Source: Geothermobacter ehrlichii
GTDB taxonomy: Bacteria; Desulfobacterota; Desulfuromonadia; Desulfuromonadales; Geothermobacteraceae
DNA: 64,000 bases
Reading direction: 5' to 3'
NCBI RefSeq assembly: GCF_008124615.1
Contig: NZ_VNIB01000001.1
Location: 186,001 to 250,000 of the forward strand
Under the pieces are notes generated by a model. The model ran no database searches. It was given only the letters and a program-made list of their open reading frames with translations, and was not told where the DNA came from. Position 1 is the first letter of the stretch, and every line of letters starts with the position of its first letter. Below are positions 55,835 through 64,000 of the stretch, piece after piece. A program made the position numbers and the translations under genes.

Positions 55835-57139
55835 GTGAATCTGGAAAAGGTTGTTCAGGATACAGGTATTGCCGTTGTCGGGCTCGGCTATGTCGGTTTG
55901 CCGCTGGCCGTGGCCTTCGCCCGGCATCTGAAGGTGACCGGGTTCGACATCGACGAGCGGAAACTCGGGCAGCTGCGGCGGGGTCAGGATGTCACCGGCG
56001 AGGTGGCGCCGGAAGATCTGAAGCGGGCCGACATCGTCTTTACCTCCGATCCGGCGAAGCTGAAGTCGGCGGCCGTGGTGATCGTCACCGTGCCGACCCC
56101 TATCGATTCGAACCGCAAGCCGGATTTGGGGCCGCTTCGGTCGGCCTGCAGGACCATCGGTCCGCACCTCGCCCCGGGCGCCGTGGTTGTCTTCGAATCG
56201 ACGGTCTACCCGGGGGTGACCGAGGAGGAATGCGTTCCCTGGCTCGAAGAGGCCTCCGGCGGGAAATGCGGCGTCGATTTCAAGGTGGCCTATTCGCCCG
56301 AGCGGATCAACCCCGGCGACAAGGTGCATACCGTCGAGAATATCGTCAAGGTGGTGGCGGCCCAGGATGCCGAAAGCCTGGAACTGGTGGCCGGTCTGTA
56401 CGGCCTGATCGTCAGGGCGGGAATTCATCGCGCTCCCTCGATCCGGGTTGCCGAGGCGGCCAAGGTAATCGAGAATACCCAGCGTGATCTCAACATCGCC
56501 CTGATGAACGAGCTGGCGCTGATCTTCAACCGGCTCGGCATCTCCACCCGTGACGTGCTGGCGGCTGCCGGTACCAAGTGGAACTTTCTGCCGTTCACGC
56601 CAGGCCTGGTCGGCGGCCACTGCATTGGGGTCGATCCCTATTATCTGACCTACAAGGCGGAGGCGATCGGTTACCATCCCGAGGTGATCCTGGCCGGCCG
56701 GCGCATCAACGACGGCATGGGTAAGTATGTCGCCGAGATGACGGTCAAGAAGCTGATTGAGGCCGATCTTCCGGTCAAGGGGAGCCGGGTGCTGGTGCTC
56801 GGCCTGACCTTCAAGGAGAACTGTCCCGATATCCGCAACAGCAAGGTGGTCGATATCCTGAACGAACTGCGCAGTTTCGGCGTCGAAACCCTGGTGTACG
56901 ATCCGGTCGCCGATCCTGAAGATGCCCGTCGCGAATATGGTGTCGAGCTTCTGTCAAGCCTGGAGAGCGTCGGGGTCGATGCTGTCGTCTGGGCCGTCGC
57001 TCACGAAGCCTTTCGGAAACTGGCCGACACCCTTCCCGCGCTTTACCGTCACTCCGGGGGGCGGGTGCTGGTGGACGTCAAGCATCAACTCTCTGTCGAG
57101 GCAGCCCGGCGGCTCGGTCTGCTGTACTGGAGTCTCTGA
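55835..57139 (+). CDS. UDP-N-acetylhexosamine 6-dehydrogenase (WbpO/TviB type)
   Basis: A nucleotide-sugar dehydrogenase of about 434 residues. The NAD-binding [18 protein letters not shown], the [18 protein letters not shown] stretch and the catalytic Cys in [19 protein letters not shown] fit the UDP-GalNAc/ManNAc dehydrogenase group (residual WbpO, TviB, Cap5O) rather than UDP-glucose dehydrogenase. It would make a HexNAc uronic acid for the O-chain. The GTG at 55835 with GGGGGA four bases upstream is preferred over TTG at 55823. An 84-base non-coding gap precedes it. Confidence 0.85.
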   Translation: MNLEKVVQDTGIAVVGLGYVGLPLAVAFARHLKVTGFDIDERKLGQLRRGQDVTGEVAPEDLKRADIVFTSDPAKLKSAAVVIVTVPTPIDSNRKPDLGPLRSACRTIGPHLAPGAVVVFESTVYPGVTEEECVPWLEEASGGKCGVDFKVAYSPERINPGDKVHTVENIVKVVAAQDAESLELVAGLYGLIVRAGIHRAPSIRVAEAAKVIENTQRDLNIALMNELALIFNRLGISTRDVLAAAGTKWNFLPFTPGLVGGHCIGVDPYYLTYKAEAIGYHPEVILAGRRINDGMGKYVAEMTVKKLIEADLPVKGSRVLVLGLTFKENCPDIRNSKVVDILNELRSFGVETLVYDPVADPEDARREYGVELLSSLESVGVDAVVWAVAHEAFRKLADTLPALYRHSGGRVLVDVKHQLSVEAARRLGLLYWSL

Positions 57140-57141
57140 TC

Positions 57142-58203
57142 GTGACGGGCAAGCGACTGCTGGTTACCGGCGGAGCCGGTTTCATCGGTTCGAATTTCGT
57201 GCGCATGGCCCTGGCCGAGGCGGATATCGCTTGCCTGGTCAATCTCGACAAGCTGACCTATGCCGGCAACCTGCGGAGCCTGGCCGACGTCGAGGATGAT
57301 GCGCGATACGTTTTCGTCCGGGGAGACATCTGTGACCGGCCGCTGGTCGAAAGGCTGCTGCGCGAGCATGATATCGGCACCATTGTTCATTTTGCGGCCG
57401 AGTCGCATGTCGACCGGAGTATCGTCGGGCCGGACGCGTTCGTGCGTACCAATGTCGTGGGTACCTTCACCCTGCTGGAAGCGGCGCGGACGGTCTGGGG
57501 GGACGATGTCGCAAACAGGCGCTTTTTGCATGTCAGCACCGACGAGGTGTATGGCTCTCTGGGAGAAACGGGCTACTTCAGCGAAACGACTCCCTACGAT
57601 CCCCGCTCGCCCTATTCGGCGAGCAAGGCCGGCTCGGATCATCTGGCCAGCGCCTATTTTCACACCTACGGCCTGCCGGTTCTCATCACCAACTGCTCCA
57701 ACAATTACGGCCCCTACCAGTTTCCCGAAAAACTGATCCCCCTGATCATCAACAACGCCCGCCAGGGCAAGGAGCTGCCGGTCTACGGCGACGGCAGGAA
57801 CGTGCGCGACTGGCTTTATGTCGACGATCACTGCCGGGCGATCCTGGCCGTGCTCCAGGGGGGGCGGCCGGGGGAAACCTACAACATCGGTGGCAACAGC
57901 GAGAAGCAGAACATCGAGGTCGTTCAGACCATCTGCGACCTGCTCGACGTGAAGCTGGGGCTGCTCGACGGTCGGCCCCGGCGCAGTCTGATCCGTTTTG
58001 TCAAGGATCGGGCCGGGCACGACCGGCGCTATGCCATCGATGCCACCAAGATCAGAAACGAACTCGGCTGGAAGCCGCAGGTGCGATTCGAAGAAGGAAT
58101 CCAAAAAACCATCGACTGGTACCTCGAGCACCAGGACTGGCTGGATGCGGTGCTCGACGGCAGCTATCAGGACTATTATGCCCGGATGTACGAAAATCGC
58201 TGA
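57142..58203 (+). CDS. rfbB: dTDP-glucose 4,6-dehydratase
   Basis: A 353-residue short-chain dehydrogenase of the dTDP-rhamnose pathway. [16 protein letters not shown] (NAD site), [22 protein letters not shown], the [11 protein letters not shown] catalytic Tyr/Lys, and [20 protein letters not shown] are all present. GTG start two bases after the dehydrogenase stop. The four rhamnose genes follow in the order rfbB-D-A-C. Confidence 0.96.
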   Translation: MTGKRLLVTGGAGFIGSNFVRMALAEADIACLVNLDKLTYAGNLRSLADVEDDARYVFVRGDICDRPLVERLLREHDIGTIVHFAAESHVDRSIVGPDAFVRTNVVGTFTLLEAARTVWGDDVANRRFLHVSTDEVYGSLGETGYFSETTPYDPRSPYSASKAGSDHLASAYFHTYGLPVLITNCSNNYGPYQFPEKLIPLIINNARQGKELPVYGDGRNVRDWLYVDDHCRAILAVLQGGRPGETYNIGGNSEKQNIEVVQTICDLLDVKLGLLDGRPRRSLIRFVKDRAGHDRRYAIDATKIRNELGWKPQVRFEEGIQKTIDWYLEHQDWLDAVLDGSYQDYYARMYENR

Positions 58204-58210
58204 GATTGCC

Positions 58211-59086
58211 ATGGAGCCGGCCCGCGTTGCGTTGATCGGCGCCAAGGGGATGCTGGCCCGGGCGGTTCGGTCCGTGCTCCCGCAAACGGCCGTGGTGCAG
58301 GGCTATGACCTGCCGGAATTCGACCTGACCGACCGGCGTCAGGTGCTTGATCGGCTTGCCGCCTTTGCTCCGACACTGATCATCAACTGCGCCGCCTATA
58401 CCGATGTCGATGGTTGTGAGACAGCGGAAGAGCTCGCGACTTGCGTCAATGGCAAGGGGCCGGGTTTTTTAGCCGAGGCGGCGATGGATACCGGTGCCGT
58501 TCTGGTGCATATCTCCACTGATTACGTTTTCGACGGCCGGGCGGAGTGCCCCTGCCGCGAGGAGGATCCGACCGCGCCTCTTTCGGCCTACGGTCGAAGC
58601 AAGCTGGCCGGCGAGACGGCCATTAGAGATTCCGGCCTCGGGGATTACCTGATCGTTCGCACCAGCTGGCTGTACGGGCCGGGTGGCAGAAACTTCGTCG
58701 AGACCATGCTGCGCCTGATGGCCGAACGCGAAGAGTTGCGGGTGGTTGCCGACCAGGTCGGTTCTCCGACCCTGACCTTCGATCTGGCGGAGGCCATTCT
58801 GAGGCTGCTGGCTGCCGGGGGACGGGGAATCGTACATTTTTCCAACAGTGGTCAGTGCAGCTGGCACCAGTTCGCCGAGGCGATACGCGACGAGGCACTG
58901 GCAGCCGGCATGTCGCTGAAGGTGCGGCGGATCGATCCGATCGCGACAGTCGATTATCCGCTGCCGGCGCGCCGGCCGGCCTGGTCGGTTCTGGACAAGA
59001 GCCGGTACACGCAACTGACCGGCGTTTTTCCGCCCGACTGGCGGCAGAGCCTGAAGCGCTACATGAAAACGAGACAGGAGGGATGA
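58211..59086 (+). CDS. rfbD: dTDP-4-dehydrorhamnose reductase
   Basis: A 291-residue enzyme for the last step to dTDP-L-rhamnose. [12 protein letters not shown] at the N-terminus, [31 protein letters not shown] (catalytic Tyr and Lys), [10 protein letters not shown] and [16 protein letters not shown] are the standard motifs. The ATG at 58211, eight bases after the rfbB stop, is used; upstream in-frame codons lie within rfbB. Confidence 0.95.
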   Translation: MEPARVALIGAKGMLARAVRSVLPQTAVVQGYDLPEFDLTDRRQVLDRLAAFAPTLIINCAAYTDVDGCETAEELATCVNGKGPGFLAEAAMDTGAVLVHISTDYVFDGRAECPCREEDPTAPLSAYGRSKLAGETAIRDSGLGDYLIVRTSWLYGPGGRNFVETMLRLMAEREELRVVADQVGSPTLTFDLAEAILRLLAAGGRGIVHFSNSGQCSWHQFAEAIRDEALAAGMSLKVRRIDPIATVDYPLPARRPAWSVLDKSRYTQLTGVFPPDWRQSLKRYMKTRQEG

Positions 59087-59090
59087 ACCC

Positions 59091-59975
59091 ATGTCCGGGG
59101 TGAAAAAGGGGATTGTCCTGGCCGGCGGCGCCGGCACCAGGCTCTACCCCCTGACCAAGGTGGCCAGCAAGCAGTTGATGCCGGTCTACGACAAACCGAT
59201 GATCTATTATCCCCTGTCGACCCTGATGCGGGCTGGCGTCCGGGATATTCTGCTGATCTCCACGCCGCAGGATATCCACCGTTTCGAGAACCTGCTCGGG
59301 GATGGTCGCCAGTGGGGGATTTCCATCACCTATGCCGTGCAGCCGGAGCCGAAGGGAATCGCCCAGGCGTTCCAGATTGGTGCCGACTTCATCGCCGGCG
59401 ACAATGTCAGCCTCATTCTCGGGGACAACATTTTTTATGGACGGATGGGACTGGAGAGGATTTTTGCCGAATTTTGCGACGGAGCGCTGATTTTCGGCTA
59501 CCCGGTGGTCGATCCCGAGCGTTACGGCGTGGTCGAGTTCGATGAGGACGGCCGCGCTGTCGGCATTGAGGAGAAACCGGCGAAGCCCAAGTCGCACTAT
59601 GCCGTTCCCGGGCTCTACATCTACGACGGCCGGGTGGTCGAGCTGGCGGATGCCCTGAAACCCTCGGCGCGCGGCGAGCTGGAGATCACCGACCTCAACC
59701 TGGCCTATCTCGAGCGGGGACTGCTGCGGGTCGAGAAGCTGGAACGGGGGATCGCCTGGCTCGACACCGGCACCCATCAGAGCCTGCTCGAGGCGAGCCA
59801 TTTTATCGGTACCCTGGAAGTCAGGCAGGGGCTGAAGATCGCCTGCCTGGAGGAAGTCGCCCTGAACAAGGGATATATCAGCCGCGAAGAGTTCTCCCGT
59901 CTGCTCGACGATGTTCCCAGATCGAGCTATCGCGACTATCTGCTGCAGGTACTCAGGGATTTCCGTGAACGATGA
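59091..59975 (+). CDS. rfbA: Glucose-1-phosphate thymidylyltransferase
   Basis: A 294-residue enzyme that makes dTDP-glucose. [74 protein letters not shown], and [12 protein letters not shown] are all canonical. It overlaps rfbC by four bases. Confidence 0.97.
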   Translation: MSGVKKGIVLAGGAGTRLYPLTKVASKQLMPVYDKPMIYYPLSTLMRAGVRDILLISTPQDIHRFENLLGDGRQWGISITYAVQPEPKGIAQAFQIGADFIAGDNVSLILGDNIFYGRMGLERIFAEFCDGALIFGYPVVDPERYGVVEFDEDGRAVGIEEKPAKPKSHYAVPGLYIYDGRVVELADALKPSARGELEITDLNLAYLERGLLRVEKLERGIAWLDTGTHQSLLEASHFIGTLEVRQGLKIACLEEVALNKGYISREEFSRLLDDVPRSSYRDYLLQVLRDFRER

Positions 59976-60517
59976 AGATCATTCCGACCGAAATACCGGA
60001 CGTTCTGCTGATTGAGCCGCAGGTGTTCGGCGATGCCCGGGGATTCTTTCTCGAATCCTTCAACCAGCGTCGCTGGGAAGATATGACGGGGCAGTCGGTG
60101 GTTTTTGTCCAGGACAATCACTCGCGGTCGGTCAGGGGAGTGCTGCGGGGCCTGCATTACCAGTTGCCGCCGGCGGAACAGGGCAAGCTGGTGCGCTGTG
60201 TTGTCGGCCGGATTTTCGATGTCGCGGTCGACATCCGCAAGAATTCCCCCACCTTCGGTCGCTGGGTCGGGCGGTACCTTTCCGCGGACAATTTCCGCCA
60301 GCTGTGGATGCCGCCGGGATTCGCCCACGGTTTTCTGGTTCTTTCCGAGCGGGCCGAGGTGCTGTACAAGACGACAGCCTACTACGCGCCGGAACATGAT
60401 CGCGCCATCCGCTGGGACGATCCCGAACTGGCAATTGACTGGCCGCTCGATGCTGCGCCGAAACTTTCGGAAAAGGATCGGCTCGCCCCCCCGATTGCCG
60501 AGGCGGAGTTGCCCTGA
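59972..60517 (+). CDS. rfbC: dTDP-4-dehydrorhamnose 3,5-epimerase
   Basis: A 181-residue cupin epimerase. [39 protein letters not shown] with the catalytic His, [19 protein letters not shown]-like ([19 protein letters not shown]), and [14 protein letters not shown] are all present. With rfbA, B and D this gives a complete dTDP-L-rhamnose pathway. Its last base overlaps the next ATG. Confidence 0.96.
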   Translation: MKIIPTEIPDVLLIEPQVFGDARGFFLESFNQRRWEDMTGQSVVFVQDNHSRSVRGVLRGLHYQLPPAEQGKLVRCVVGRIFDVAVDIRKNSPTFGRWVGRYLSADNFRQLWMPPGFAHGFLVLSERAEVLYKTTAYYAPEHDRAIRWDDPELAIDWPLDAAPKLSEKDRLAPPIAEAELP

Positions 60518-61248
60518 TGCAGCTGGAAACCCGCACCCGCTCGATCCTCAAGGCCGTTTCCTGGCGTACCCTGGCAACCCTGACCACGGCGGTGATTGTC
60601 TTCCTCTTTACCGGCAGGGTGGCGCTGGCGCTGACCGTAGGCGTCCTGGAAGTGTTCGCCAAGATGGCGCTCTATTTCTTTCACGAGCGGCTCTGGCAGA
60701 AGATCCGCTTCGGCCGGCGGGACGTTCCGTCCTTCGTCGTCTGGTTTACGGGGTTGCCCGCCTCCGGCAAGAAGGATGTGGCGGACAGGGTCTACCGGAA
60801 GCTCGAACGCACCGGCATCAAGGTGGAACGACTGGACAGCCACGATGTCCGGCATCTCTTTCCGAAGCTCGGTTTCTCCCCCGAGGAGGTCGATCGGCAT
60901 GTCAAAAGGGCCGGCCATCTCTGTTCGATGCTGGAGAAGAACGGAGTCAGTGTGGTCGCGTCCTTTGTATCACCCTACCGGGAAGGCCGCCAGTTCGCCC
61001 GGTCTCTGGCGCGCAATTTCGTCGAGGTCTACATGAAGAGCACGGTCGAGGCCTGTGAACGCCGCGACCGCAAGGGACACTACGCCAAAGCCCGGCGCGG
61101 GGAGTACCGTTTTTTCCCCGGTGTGGACGTGACCTACGAAGAGCCGGAATCCGCCGAAATCGTCATCGAGATCGACCGGATGACGGCGGACGAGGCCGCA
61201 GACCGGATCTATGGGTATCTGCGGCGGAATTATCTAAATGGTGTTTAG
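60517..61248 (+). CDS. DUF2061 - APS-kinase-like fusion with altered P-loop
   Basis: A 243-residue protein. Residues ~1-62 are a DUF2061 membrane module (RSILKAVSWRTLATLTTAV, then a helix, then ALTVGVLEVFAKMALYFFHER). Residues ~70-243 align with adenylylsulfate kinase CysC: VVWFTGLPASGKKDVADRVYRKL, LDSHDVRHLF, SFVSPYREGRQFAR and FVEVYMKSTVEACERRDRKGHYAKARRGE. The P-loop reads GLPASGKK-D where active CysC has GLxGxGKST, so the Ser/Thr that binds Mg is missing. Loss of kinase activity, or a changed substrate, is likely. A canonical CysC domain lies in CysN/C downstream. Confidence 0.8.
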   Translation: MQLETRTRSILKAVSWRTLATLTTAVIVFLFTGRVALALTVGVLEVFAKMALYFFHERLWQKIRFGRRDVPSFVVWFTGLPASGKKDVADRVYRKLERTGIKVERLDSHDVRHLFPKLGFSPEEVDRHVKRAGHLCSMLEKNGVSVVASFVSPYREGRQFARSLARNFVEVYMKSTVEACERRDRKGHYAKARRGEYRFFPGVDVTYEEPESAEIVIEIDRMTADEAADRIYGYLRRNYLNGV

Positions 61249-61256
61249 GAAAAAGC

Positions 61257-61331
61257 GGCTGGAGGCTGGAGGCTGGACGTGTCACGCGTCACGGGTGTTT
61301 ACGCGTCACGCGTCACTCGTCACTCGTCACT
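61257..61331. repeat. Short tandem repeats between the DUF2061 gene and cysD
   Basis: GGCTGGAGGCTGGAGGCTGG (a 7-base unit, GGAGGCT, about 2.5 copies) is followed by repeated CGTCAC units (GTCACGCGTCAC, ACGCGTCACGCGTCAC, TCGTCACTCGTCACTC). The latter form local CACGCGTCAC near-palindromes. The 103-base gap has no gene; the cysD ribosome site is AAAAGGAAAAG at 61338-61348. Confidence 0.7.
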
Positions 61332-61351
61332 GATTAGAAAAGGAAAAGCTC

Positions 61352-62245
61352 ATGACCCATCTGGAACAACTCGAAGCCGAAAGCATTCACATCATGCGGG
61401 AAGTCGCCGCCGAGTTCGAGAACCCGGTGATGCTCTACTCGATCGGCAAGGACTCCTCGGTGATGCTGCACCTGGCCCGCAAGGCCTTCTACCCGGGAAA
61501 GATCCCCTTTCCGCTGCTGCACGTCGACACCACCTGGAAGTTCCGCGACATGATCGCCTTTCGCGACCGGATGGCGGCCGAGCACGGTTTCGAGCTGATC
61601 GTGCACGTCAACGAGGAGGGTGTCGCCCAGGGGATCAATCCCTTCACCCACGGCAGCGCCCTGTACACCGACGTGATGAAGACCGAGGGGCTGAAGCAGG
61701 CGCTGGACAAGTACGGTTTCGACGCCGCCTTCGGCGGCGCCCGCCGGGACGAGGAGAAGTCGCGGGCCAAGGAACGCATCTTCTCCTTCCGCAGCGCCAA
61801 CCACCGCTGGGATCCGAAGAACCAGCGGCCCGAGCTGTGGAACCTGTACAACACCCGGGTGCGGCCGAAAGAGAGCATCCGCGTCTTCCCCCTGTCCAAC
61901 TGGACCGAGCTCGACATCTGGCAATACATCTACCTGGAGAACATTCCCATCGTGCCGCTCTACTTCGCCGCCGAGCGGCCGGTGGTCGAGCGCGACGGCA
62001 TGCTGATCATGGTCGACGACGACCGGCTCGAGCTGCTTCCCGGCGAGCAGGTGCAGAAAAAGATGGTGCGCTTCCGCACCCTGGGCTGCTATCCGCTGAC
62101 CGGGGCCATCGAATCGACGGCCACCACGTTGCCGGAGATCATCCGCGAGATGCTGCTGACCCGCACTTCCGAGCGGCAGGGGAGGCTGATCGACCACGAC
62201 CAGGCCGGCTCCATGGAGAAGAAGAAGGCGGAAGGATACTTTTGA
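61352..62245 (+). CDS. cysD: Sulfate adenylyltransferase subunit 2
   Basis: A 297-residue PAPS-reductase-fold subunit (E. coli 302). With CysN it makes adenylylsulfate (APS) from ATP and sulfate. The PP-loop is [22 protein letters not shown]; also [35 protein letters not shown] and [11 protein letters not shown]. Present here without reductase genes (cysH, cysIJ) in view, which favours a PAPS supply for sulfation rather than assimilation alone. Confidence 0.95.
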   Translation: MTHLEQLEAESIHIMREVAAEFENPVMLYSIGKDSSVMLHLARKAFYPGKIPFPLLHVDTTWKFRDMIAFRDRMAAEHGFELIVHVNEEGVAQGINPFTHGSALYTDVMKTEGLKQALDKYGFDAAFGGARRDEEKSRAKERIFSFRSANHRWDPKNQRPELWNLYNTRVRPKESIRVFPLSNWTELDIWQYIYLENIPIVPLYFAAERPVVERDGMLIMVDDDRLELLPGEQVQKKMVRFRTLGCYPLTGAIESTATTLPEIIREMLLTRTSERQGRLIDHDQAGSMEKKKAEGYF

Positions 62246-62253
62246 AAAACGGT

Positions 62254-62285
62254 GTCGGCGAAGCCCCCCCTTCGCCCTTCGCCGA
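62254..62285 (+). other. Hairpin in the cysD-cysN spacer
   Basis: TCGGCGAAG pairs perfectly with CTTCGCCGA across a C-rich loop in the 53-base gap. No T run follows, so it is more likely a transcript-stability stem than a terminator. Confidence 0.4.
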
Positions 62286-62298
62286 ATCTGGAGCTTGT

Positions 62299-64000
62299 AT
62301 GAACAGCCAATCGGAACTGATTGCCGAAGACATTCACGCCTACCTGAAGGAACAGGAAGAGAAGTCCCTGCTGCGCTTCATCACCTGCGGCAGCGTCGAT
62401 GACGGCAAGTCGACCCTCATCGGCCGGCTGCTGTGGGACTCGAAGCTGATCTTCGAGGACCAGCTGGCAGCGCTGCAGGCCGACAGCCGCCGCATCGGCA
62501 CCCAGGGGGACGACATCGACTACGCCCTGCTGCTCGACGGTCTGCAGGCCGAGCGCGAACAGGGGATCACCATCGACGTCGCCTACCGCTTCTTCAGCAC
62601 CGACCGGCGCAAGTTCATCGTCGCCGACACCCCGGGCCACGAGCAGTACACCCGCAACATGGTGACCGGGGCCAGCACGGCGCAGGTGGCGGTGATCCTG
62701 GTCGACGCCCGCAAAGGCGTGCTGACCCAGACCCGGCGGCACAGCTACCTGGTGTCGCTGGTGGGCATCCGGCACGTGGTGCTGGCGGTGAACAAGATGG
62801 ACCTGGTCGACTACCGGCAGGAGCGGTTCGAACAGATCCGGCGCGACTACGAACTGTTCGCCGGCAACCTCGGTTTCGACGAGATCGTCGCCATCCCCAT
62901 CTCGGCACTGAAGGGTGACAACGTGCTCAAGGCGCGCGGGAACACCGAGTGGTATGACGGACCGAGCCTGATGAACTACCTGGAAACGGTTCAGGTGGAG
63001 GACGAGACGCGGAAGAAGCCGTTCCGCTTTGCCGTGCAGTGGGTCAACCGTCCGAACCTCGATTTTCGCGGCTTTTCCGGCACCGTCGCCTCGGGGCAGA
63101 TCGCCGTGGGTGACGAGGTGGTAGTGGCCGCCTCGGGGCAAACCAGCCGCGTCAGCCGCATCGTCACCATGGACGGCGACCTGGAGCAGGCCCGCGCCGG
63201 TCAGGCGGTCACCCTCTGCCTGGCCGACGAAATCGACATCAGCCGGGGGGATGTCCTGTCCCGACCCGATGAACGACCGGCCTTCGCCGACCAGTTCGAG
63301 GCGCATCTGGTCTGGCTGCACGAGGATGCCATGCTGCCCGGCCGGACCTATCTGCTGAAGGCGGGATGCAAGACGGTGCCGGTCCAGATCGGCCAGCTCA
63401 AGTACCGGGTGGACGTGAACAGCATGGAACACCTGCCTGCCAGGTCCCTGCAGTTGAATGAGATCGGTGTTGCCAATCTGGCCACCGGGCAGCCCATCGC
63501 CTTTGATCCCTACCGGGAAAACCGTGCCACCGGCAGCTTCATCCTCATCGACCGGCTGACCAACGCCACCGTCGGCGCCGGCATGATCGATTTTCCGTTG
63601 CGCCGGGCGACCAACATCCACTGGCAGTCGGTCGATATCGACAAGATGGCGCGGGCGGTGATCAAGGGGCAGAAGCCCTGTGTCCTCTGGTTCACGGGGT
63701 TGTCAGGCGCCGGCAAGTCGACTCTGGCCAATCTCGTGGAGAAGAAGCTGCATTCCCTCGGATATCATACCTACCTGCTCGATGGTGACAACGTCCGGCA
63801 CGGCCTGAACAGGGATCTGGGTTTTACCGACGCCGATCGGGTCGAGAATATTCGCCGGGTCGCGGAAGCCGCCAAGCTCTTTGTCGATGCCGGTCTCATC
63901 GTGCTGACGGCCTTCATCTCGCCGTTTCGCAGCGAGCGCAAGATGGCCAGAGACCTGCTGGAAGAAGGCGAGTTCATCGAGATCTACGTCAGCACTCCGC
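62299..64000 (+). CDS. cysNC: Bifunctional sulfate adenylyltransferase subunit 1 / APS kinase (3' end beyond window)
   Basis: Open from ATG 62299 to the window end (567 codons seen). Residues ~1-430 are the EF-Tu-like GTPase CysN: P-loop [43 protein letters not shown] hydrolysis drives APS synthesis with CysD. From about residue 450 a complete APS kinase start follows: [24 protein letters not shown] (canonical Walker A), [21 protein letters not shown], then [18 protein letters not shown]. CysNC fusions are typical of loci that make PAPS for sulfotransferases and are used in rhizobial NodQ. GGAG precedes the ATG. Confidence 0.94.
   Translation, partial: MNSQSELIAEDIHAYLKEQEEKSLLRFITCGSVDDGKSTLIGRLLWDSKLIFEDQLAALQADSRRIGTQGDDIDYALLLDGLQAEREQGITIDVAYRFFSTDRRKFIVADTPGHEQYTRNMVTGASTAQVAVILVDARKGVLTQTRRHSYLVSLVGIRHVVLAVNKMDLVDYRQERFEQIRRDYELFAGNLGFDEIVAIPISALKGDNVLKARGNTEWYDGPSLMNYLETVQVEDETRKKPFRFAVQWVNRPNLDFRGFSGTVASGQIAVGDEVVVAASGQTSRVSRIVTMDGDLEQARAGQAVTLCLADEIDISRGDVLSRPDERPAFADQFEAHLVWLHEDAMLPGRTYLLKAGCKTVPVQIGQLKYRVDVNSMEHLPARSLQLNEIGVANLATGQPIAFDPYRENRATGSFILIDRLTNATVGAGMIDFPLRRATNIHWQSVDIDKMARAVIKGQKPCVLWFTGLSGAGKSTLANLVEKKLHSLGYHTYLLDGDNVRHGLNRDLGFTDADRVENIRRVAEAAKLFVDAGLIVLTAFISPFRSERKMARDLLEEGEFIEIYVSTP

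Overview
This 64 kb window is GC-rich, densely packed chromosomal DNA from a Gram-negative bacterium. The best guess is a Desulfuromonadales/Geobacter-type organism (formerly Deltaproteobacteria). Support: a three-gene succinate dehydrogenase/fumarate reductase of the frdCAB type, a complete lipid A and outer-membrane assembly locus, a DUF1820 protein, and the gene order prfB-lysS-lolC-lolD-bamA-skp-lpxD-fabZ-lpxA. Placement rests on recognised families and gene order, not on a search. No tRNA, rRNA or CRISPR array was seen.

Layout. (1) 1-3642: the 5' part of a TolC-like gene on the minus strand, an exported protein, a MazG-like pyrophosphatase, a WYL regulator, a small unknown protein and a Maf/YceF pyrophosphatase. 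(2) 3643-10813: a structured intergenic inverted repeat, then dnaE, accA, a PfkB-family kinase, an RlpA lipoprotein, a rhodanese and a DUF1820 protein. (3) 10822-12737 (minus): tgt and a downstream gene of unknown function. (4) 12738-16560: a long leader with palindromic sites, then sdh/frdCAB and a clear terminator. (5) 16619-19761: an orphan Cas6-like RAMP protein, a zinc-ribbon protein, a membrane-anchored winged-helix protein, and convergent eno. (6) 19933-31512: phoH, a PgpH-like HD hydrolase, ybeY, a DgkA-PAP2 fusion, corC, lnt, prfB (programmed +1 frameshift), lysS, lolC/E and lolD. (7) 31519-42836: a strong promoter, then bamA, skp, lpxD, fabZ, lpxA, lpxB, msbA, a DUF374 acyltransferase, waaA and an lpxK-Trm112 fusion.

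(8) 42817-64000 is the LPS core/O-antigen and sugar-nucleotide region. It starts with an ELM1-type protein, GT4 and GT2 glycosyltransferases and an AT-richer sulfotransferase. A block of five minus-strand glycosyltransferases follows (two GT25, two GT10-like, one GT-A type). Next come a broken GT2 gene joined to an IS30 transposase remnant, an O-antigen ligase/polymerase, the ADP-heptose genes gmhA-hldE-gmhB, a UDP-HexNAc dehydrogenase and the four dTDP-L-rhamnose genes. The window ends with a DUF2061-APS-kinase fusion that has an altered P-loop, then cysD and cysN/C (cut by the window edge).

Together, region 7 makes, acylates, flips and folds the outer-membrane components, and region 8 decorates the LPS. 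The sulfotransferase and the sulfate-activation genes (CysD, CysN/C) lie in the same locus, which suggests that the surface polysaccharide is sulfated. The least ordinary items are the inverted repeat with a small minus-strand ORF before dnaE, the Cas6-like orphan, the LpxK-Trm112 fusion, the degenerate APS-kinase paralogue and the GT2/IS30 chimera.
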